Positions 13,643 to 16,047 of a DNA stretch of 16,047 nt are shown in pieces. Both the position numbers and the translations under genes were made by a program. The stretch's first letter is position 1. Each line of letters starts with the position of its first letter. The stretch comes from Acidobacteriaceae bacterium (GTDB lineage Bacteria; Acidobacteriota; Terriglobia; Terriglobales; SbA1): the NCBI GenBank assembly GCA_003156615.1, contig PMHI01000426.1, positions 3,624 through 19,670 on the forward strand, read 5' to 3'. The notes under the pieces are model-generated. The model was not told where the DNA came from, did not search any database, and saw only the letters and a list, made by a program, of their open reading frames with translations.

Positions 13643-14998
13643 ATGAAGTTGCTTTCCAGAATCGTTTGGGCCGAAGGAATGTACCTCGGCCCGCATCATT
13701 TTCAGGCGCAGAATCGCTATTTCGAGGAGTCGGTACACTTCGCAACGGCGAGTTTGTGGAAAAACGCCTACGGTTTTTCCGCCTGCCAGCTCGATGCCGA
13801 TGCTCTCCGCAACGGAACGGTCGCCTTAGTCCATGCCCGCGGGATTTTCGAGGACGGCCTCACCTTCGACATTCCCGGGTGTGACTCGCTTCCTGAGTCT
13901 CGCAATATCACCGGAGTTTTTCCTCCTACCGCAGATCAGCTGACCGTCTTTTTGGCCGTGCCGCGATGGCTGCCGGATGGACAGAACTGCAATCTGCAAT
14001 CTGGCCAGGGCGTCAACACACGCTACACCGGTGTGGTTGAGATGATGCACGATGAAAACACAGGGCGCGACGCGAAGCCAGTTCAATTGGGACACAAGAA
14101 TATTCGTTTGATGCTGGAATTCGAACCGCAGGACGATCTTATGACGCTTCCGATCGCCCGCTTGATGCGCGATGGTTCGGGTCATTTTATTTTCGACCCT
14201 GCTTTTGTTCCGCCCAGCCTGCGCCTGAGCGCAAGTGAGCATTTGACCGGCATGCTTCATCGTCTGGTCCAGATCCTGGAAGACAAAAGCGCCGTGGTTT
14301 CCAGGGAACAGCAGCAATCGGCAGGAAAGTTTCAGGCTGGCATGTCGGCCCGCCACGTATCGCAGTTCTGGTTTCTGCACGCCATCAACTCCGGCCTGAC
14401 CCCGCTTCGGCATCTGTTGCTTTCCAAGCACGGCCATCCGGAAGAGCTTTTTTGCGAGATGTCACGCCTGGCAGGCGCACTCTGTACGTTTGGGTTAGAT
14501 GTGCCTCCTCGTTCCCTGCCCCACTACGACCATCGCAACCCGGGTCCGAGCTTCGATGCGCTGGATGACCATATTCGCCGCCATCTTGAAATCGTGGCCG
14601 GCTCACAGGCGATTCTGATTCCTCTCCAAGCGGTCGATCGCTATTTCCACGAAGGGGCGATCAAGGATCAACGCTGTTTCGAGCGTTCCCGGTGGATCCT
14701 GGGCGTTCACGCGGCCATGGGAGAGGCCGAGTTGATTACAAAAGTTCCAAGCCTTGTCAAAATGTGTTCCGCCAAGTTCGTTTCTGACTTGGTAAAACGG
14801 GCGCTTCCCGGCTTGACGCTGACTCACCTGGAAGTGCCGCCCGCCGCCGTTTCGGCCCGGGTGGATAGCCAGTACTTCACGGTCAACCGCAGCGGGCCAT
14901 GCTGGGAGCACATCATGCAGACGCGCAGCGTGGGCGTCTATGTCCCCGGCGAACTACCCGCGCCTGAGCTGGAGTTGATTGTCATTCTGGAGAAATAA
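13643..14998 (+). CDS. tssK: TssK baseplate-membrane adaptor, second copy
   Basis: 451 aa, full length, with the same domain plan as the first copy. Signatures are VWAEGMYLGPHHFQAQNRYF at 8-27 (the more canonical TssK start, with GPHHFQ), GIFEDGLTFDIPGCD at 67-81, and VPPSLRLSASEHLTGMLHRL at 189-208. Further on are HGHPEELFCEMSRLAGALCT at 263-282, KVPSLVKMCSAKFVSDLVKR at 367-386 and YVPGELPAPELELIVILE at 433-450. Over an ungapped 84-residue C-terminal block, 40 positions match the first copy by my count, so this is an old duplication. The start has AGGTGA with a 6-nt spacer. tssL follows after 3 nt, making this the tssK of the membrane-complex operon. Confidence 0.95.
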   Translation: MKLLSRIVWAEGMYLGPHHFQAQNRYFEESVHFATASLWKNAYGFSACQLDADALRNGTVALVHARGIFEDGLTFDIPGCDSLPESRNITGVFPPTADQLTVFLAVPRWLPDGQNCNLQSGQGVNTRYTGVVEMMHDENTGRDAKPVQLGHKNIRLMLEFEPQDDLMTLPIARLMRDGSGHFIFDPAFVPPSLRLSASEHLTGMLHRLVQILEDKSAVVSREQQQSAGKFQAGMSARHVSQFWFLHAINSGLTPLRHLLLSKHGHPEELFCEMSRLAGALCTFGLDVPPRSLPHYDHRNPGPSFDALDDHIRRHLEIVAGSQAILIPLQAVDRYFHEGAIKDQRCFERSRWILGVHAAMGEAELITKVPSLVKMCSAKFVSDLVKRALPGLTLTHLEVPPAAVSARVDSQYFTVNRSGPCWEHIMQTRSVGVYVPGELPAPELELIVILEK

Positions 14999-15001
14999 TC
15001 T

Positions 15002-15742
15002 ATGTCTTCGACGCACGCATCTCCGCTCGGCAGCTACCGCGGCTCAAGTCCCGCGCTCGACCGCCGTGGCTGGAACCTTGCGCTAGCTTTCCAGGAAGTG
15101 TTTACCGCCATCGTCCGACTGCGCTACAACCGGCAAGCAGTCTCTGACGCGGAATCGTTTCGCGCCCAGATGAAACAGGCTCTACGAGTAGCCGAACAAG
15201 AGGCTCGCAGCCGCGGCTGTAACCCGGATGACATAAAGCAAGTGCTTTTTGCCATGGTTGCCTTCTTGGATGAGTCCGCACTTGGTTGCAAAAATCCAGC
15301 GTTTGCGGACTGGCCTCGTCTTCCCTTGCAGGCCGAGCTCTACGGTCATCAATTGGCCGGAGAGGGTTTTTTTCAGGAGCTTCACCGGGCGATGAAACGT
15401 CCCGACTCCGTGGAGACTGCCGATCTTCTCGAGGTCTACTACCTCTGTCTGCTGCTCGGGTTCAAGGGGCGTTACGGCGCGGGCGGTGACCTTCGCTCGA
15501 TCACGTCAGCGGTGCAGGAAAAGATCCGGCGCGTGCGCGGACCTTTGACCGCGCTTTCTCCGCGTGGCGCGATTCCGGCCGACGCAGTTCGCCTGGCACA
15601 GACCGATCCCTGGGTACGCAGGCTGGGCATTGCTACCCTGGTGAGTTTGTTGTTGGCATTGTCTCTATTTCTGGTCTTCAAATTTCTTTTGGTTTCAGGT
15701 GCGTCTGAACTTTCCGCTCTGGCGGCACAGCTCGCGAAATAG
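15002..15742 (+). CDS. tssL: TssL (DotU/IcmH family) inner-membrane protein
   Basis: 246 aa. TssL is an inner-membrane component of the T6SS trans-envelope complex; it binds TssM and the baseplate through its cytoplasmic domain. Signatures are the AFQEVFTAIVRLRY segment at 29-42, VLFAMVAFLDESAL at 81-94, LPLQAELYGHQLAGEGFFQE at 107-126, and LLEVYYLCLLLGFKGRYG at 142-159. A single transmembrane helix lies at about 207-231 near the C-terminus, as is usual for this tail-anchored protein. There is no OmpA-like peptidoglycan-binding extension, so wall anchoring must come from another protein. The ATG is 3 nt after the tssK stop, and tssM follows after 9 nt. Confidence 0.95.
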   Translation: MSSTHASPLGSYRGSSPALDRRGWNLALAFQEVFTAIVRLRYNRQAVSDAESFRAQMKQALRVAEQEARSRGCNPDDIKQVLFAMVAFLDESALGCKNPAFADWPRLPLQAELYGHQLAGEGFFQELHRAMKRPDSVETADLLEVYYLCLLLGFKGRYGAGGDLRSITSAVQEKIRRVRGPLTALSPRGAIPADAVRLAQTDPWVRRLGIATLVSLLLALSLFLVFKFLLVSGASELSALAAQLAK

Positions 15743-15751
15743 AGAGGCGAA

Positions 15752-16047
15752 ATGGTTTACTTGGCAACCGGCGTAGTCCTGCTGGCTTACCTCGTTTTGG
15801 TCTGGTTCCTCGGAGTATGGTTGCGCCTGCATGGTTCCGATATCTGGATCCTGCGCGGCGGCCTCGCCTTCGTCGGTATCGTTGCGGCTGGGTCCTTTCT
15901 GTGGTTTTACCGAAAATCCAAGGAAGACGCCGCTCCTGAAACTGAATCTGGATTAGTCGCCGGCACCGACGACATTAACCTTCTCGTTCGTGAGGCCGGG
16001 CGCAGGCTGAAAAGTTCTACCCTGGGCCGCGGCGCCACACTCAGAAA
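15752..16047 (+). CDS. tssM: TssM (IcmF/VasK) inner-membrane protein, N-terminal fragment
   Basis: Partial, running off the right edge; 98 codons are visible. TssM is the large inner-membrane and periplasmic scaffold of the membrane complex. The fragment begins MVYLATGVVLLAYLVLVWFL, a first transmembrane helix at about 3-24. A second helix follows at about 32-54 (RGGLAFVGIVAAGSFLWFY). The cytoplasmic segment then reads DDINLLVREAGRRLKSSTLG (about 75-94), the usual lead-in to the IcmF nucleotide-binding domain, whose Walker motif would lie just outside the window. The ATG has AGAGAGG 5 nt upstream. Order and spacing after tssL support the call. Confidence 0.88.
   Translation, partial: MVYLATGVVLLAYLVLVWFLGVWLRLHGSDIWILRGGLAFVGIVAAGSFLWFYRKSKEDAAPETESGLVAGTDDINLLVREAGRRLKSSTLGRGATLR

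Overview
This window is most of a type VI secretion system (T6SS) locus of the T6SSi type. The likely source is a soil or environmental member of the Acidobacteriota. That assignment rests on three soft clues: the moderately high GC content, the gene order, and a tail-anchored protein with repeated PGEFTRxF motifs that I associate from memory with this phylum. It is an impression and not a proof. I see no rRNA, tRNA, insertion sequence, CRISPR array, integrase or attachment site.

Left block (1-8757, all minus strand, read from right to left): tssB, tssC, hcp (tssD), tagJ/impE, tssA, tssE, tssF, tssG and the first codons of tssH/clpV, which runs off the left edge. The genes are tightly packed. 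There are 8-nt overlaps at tssB/tssC and tssE/tssF, a 37-nt overlap at tssF/tssG and a GTGA overlap at tssG/tssH. The only sizeable breaks flank hcp, and a long hairpin lies just downstream of hcp. The block encodes the contractile sheath (TssBC), the inner tube (Hcp), sheath recycling (ClpV with TagJ), the assembly cap/chaperone (TssA) and the baseplate wedge (TssEFG).

Middle (8758-10334): a spacer with a possible tssB promoter. Next is a minus-strand DUF4280 PAAR-like gene, a candidate spike-tip protein with its own promoter overlapped by a perfect inverted repeat. A divergent plus-strand gene follows, for a small unrecognised protein. Last is a regulatory stretch in front of tssK with two more perfect palindromes.

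Right block (10335-16047): a first tssK on the plus strand; a convergent minus-strand gene for a 536-aa Pro/Ser-rich tail-anchored protein; then a second, divergent tssK, tssL, and the start of tssM, which runs off the right edge. These encode the baseplate adaptor and the inner-membrane complex.

Together the genes give nearly a whole injection machine: membrane complex (TssL, TssM), adaptor (two TssK), wedge (TssEFG), assembly factor (TssA), tube and sheath (Hcp, TssBC), recycling (TagJ, TssH) and a possible tip (PAAR-like). VgrG (TssI), TssJ, Fha/kinase/phosphatase regulators and any recognisable effector are not in the window. The points most worth a second look are the tail-anchored repeat protein with an apparent kinase N-lobe-like head, the two diverged TssK copies, the four-cysteine PAAR-like tip protein, and the ordered palindromes around the promoters.
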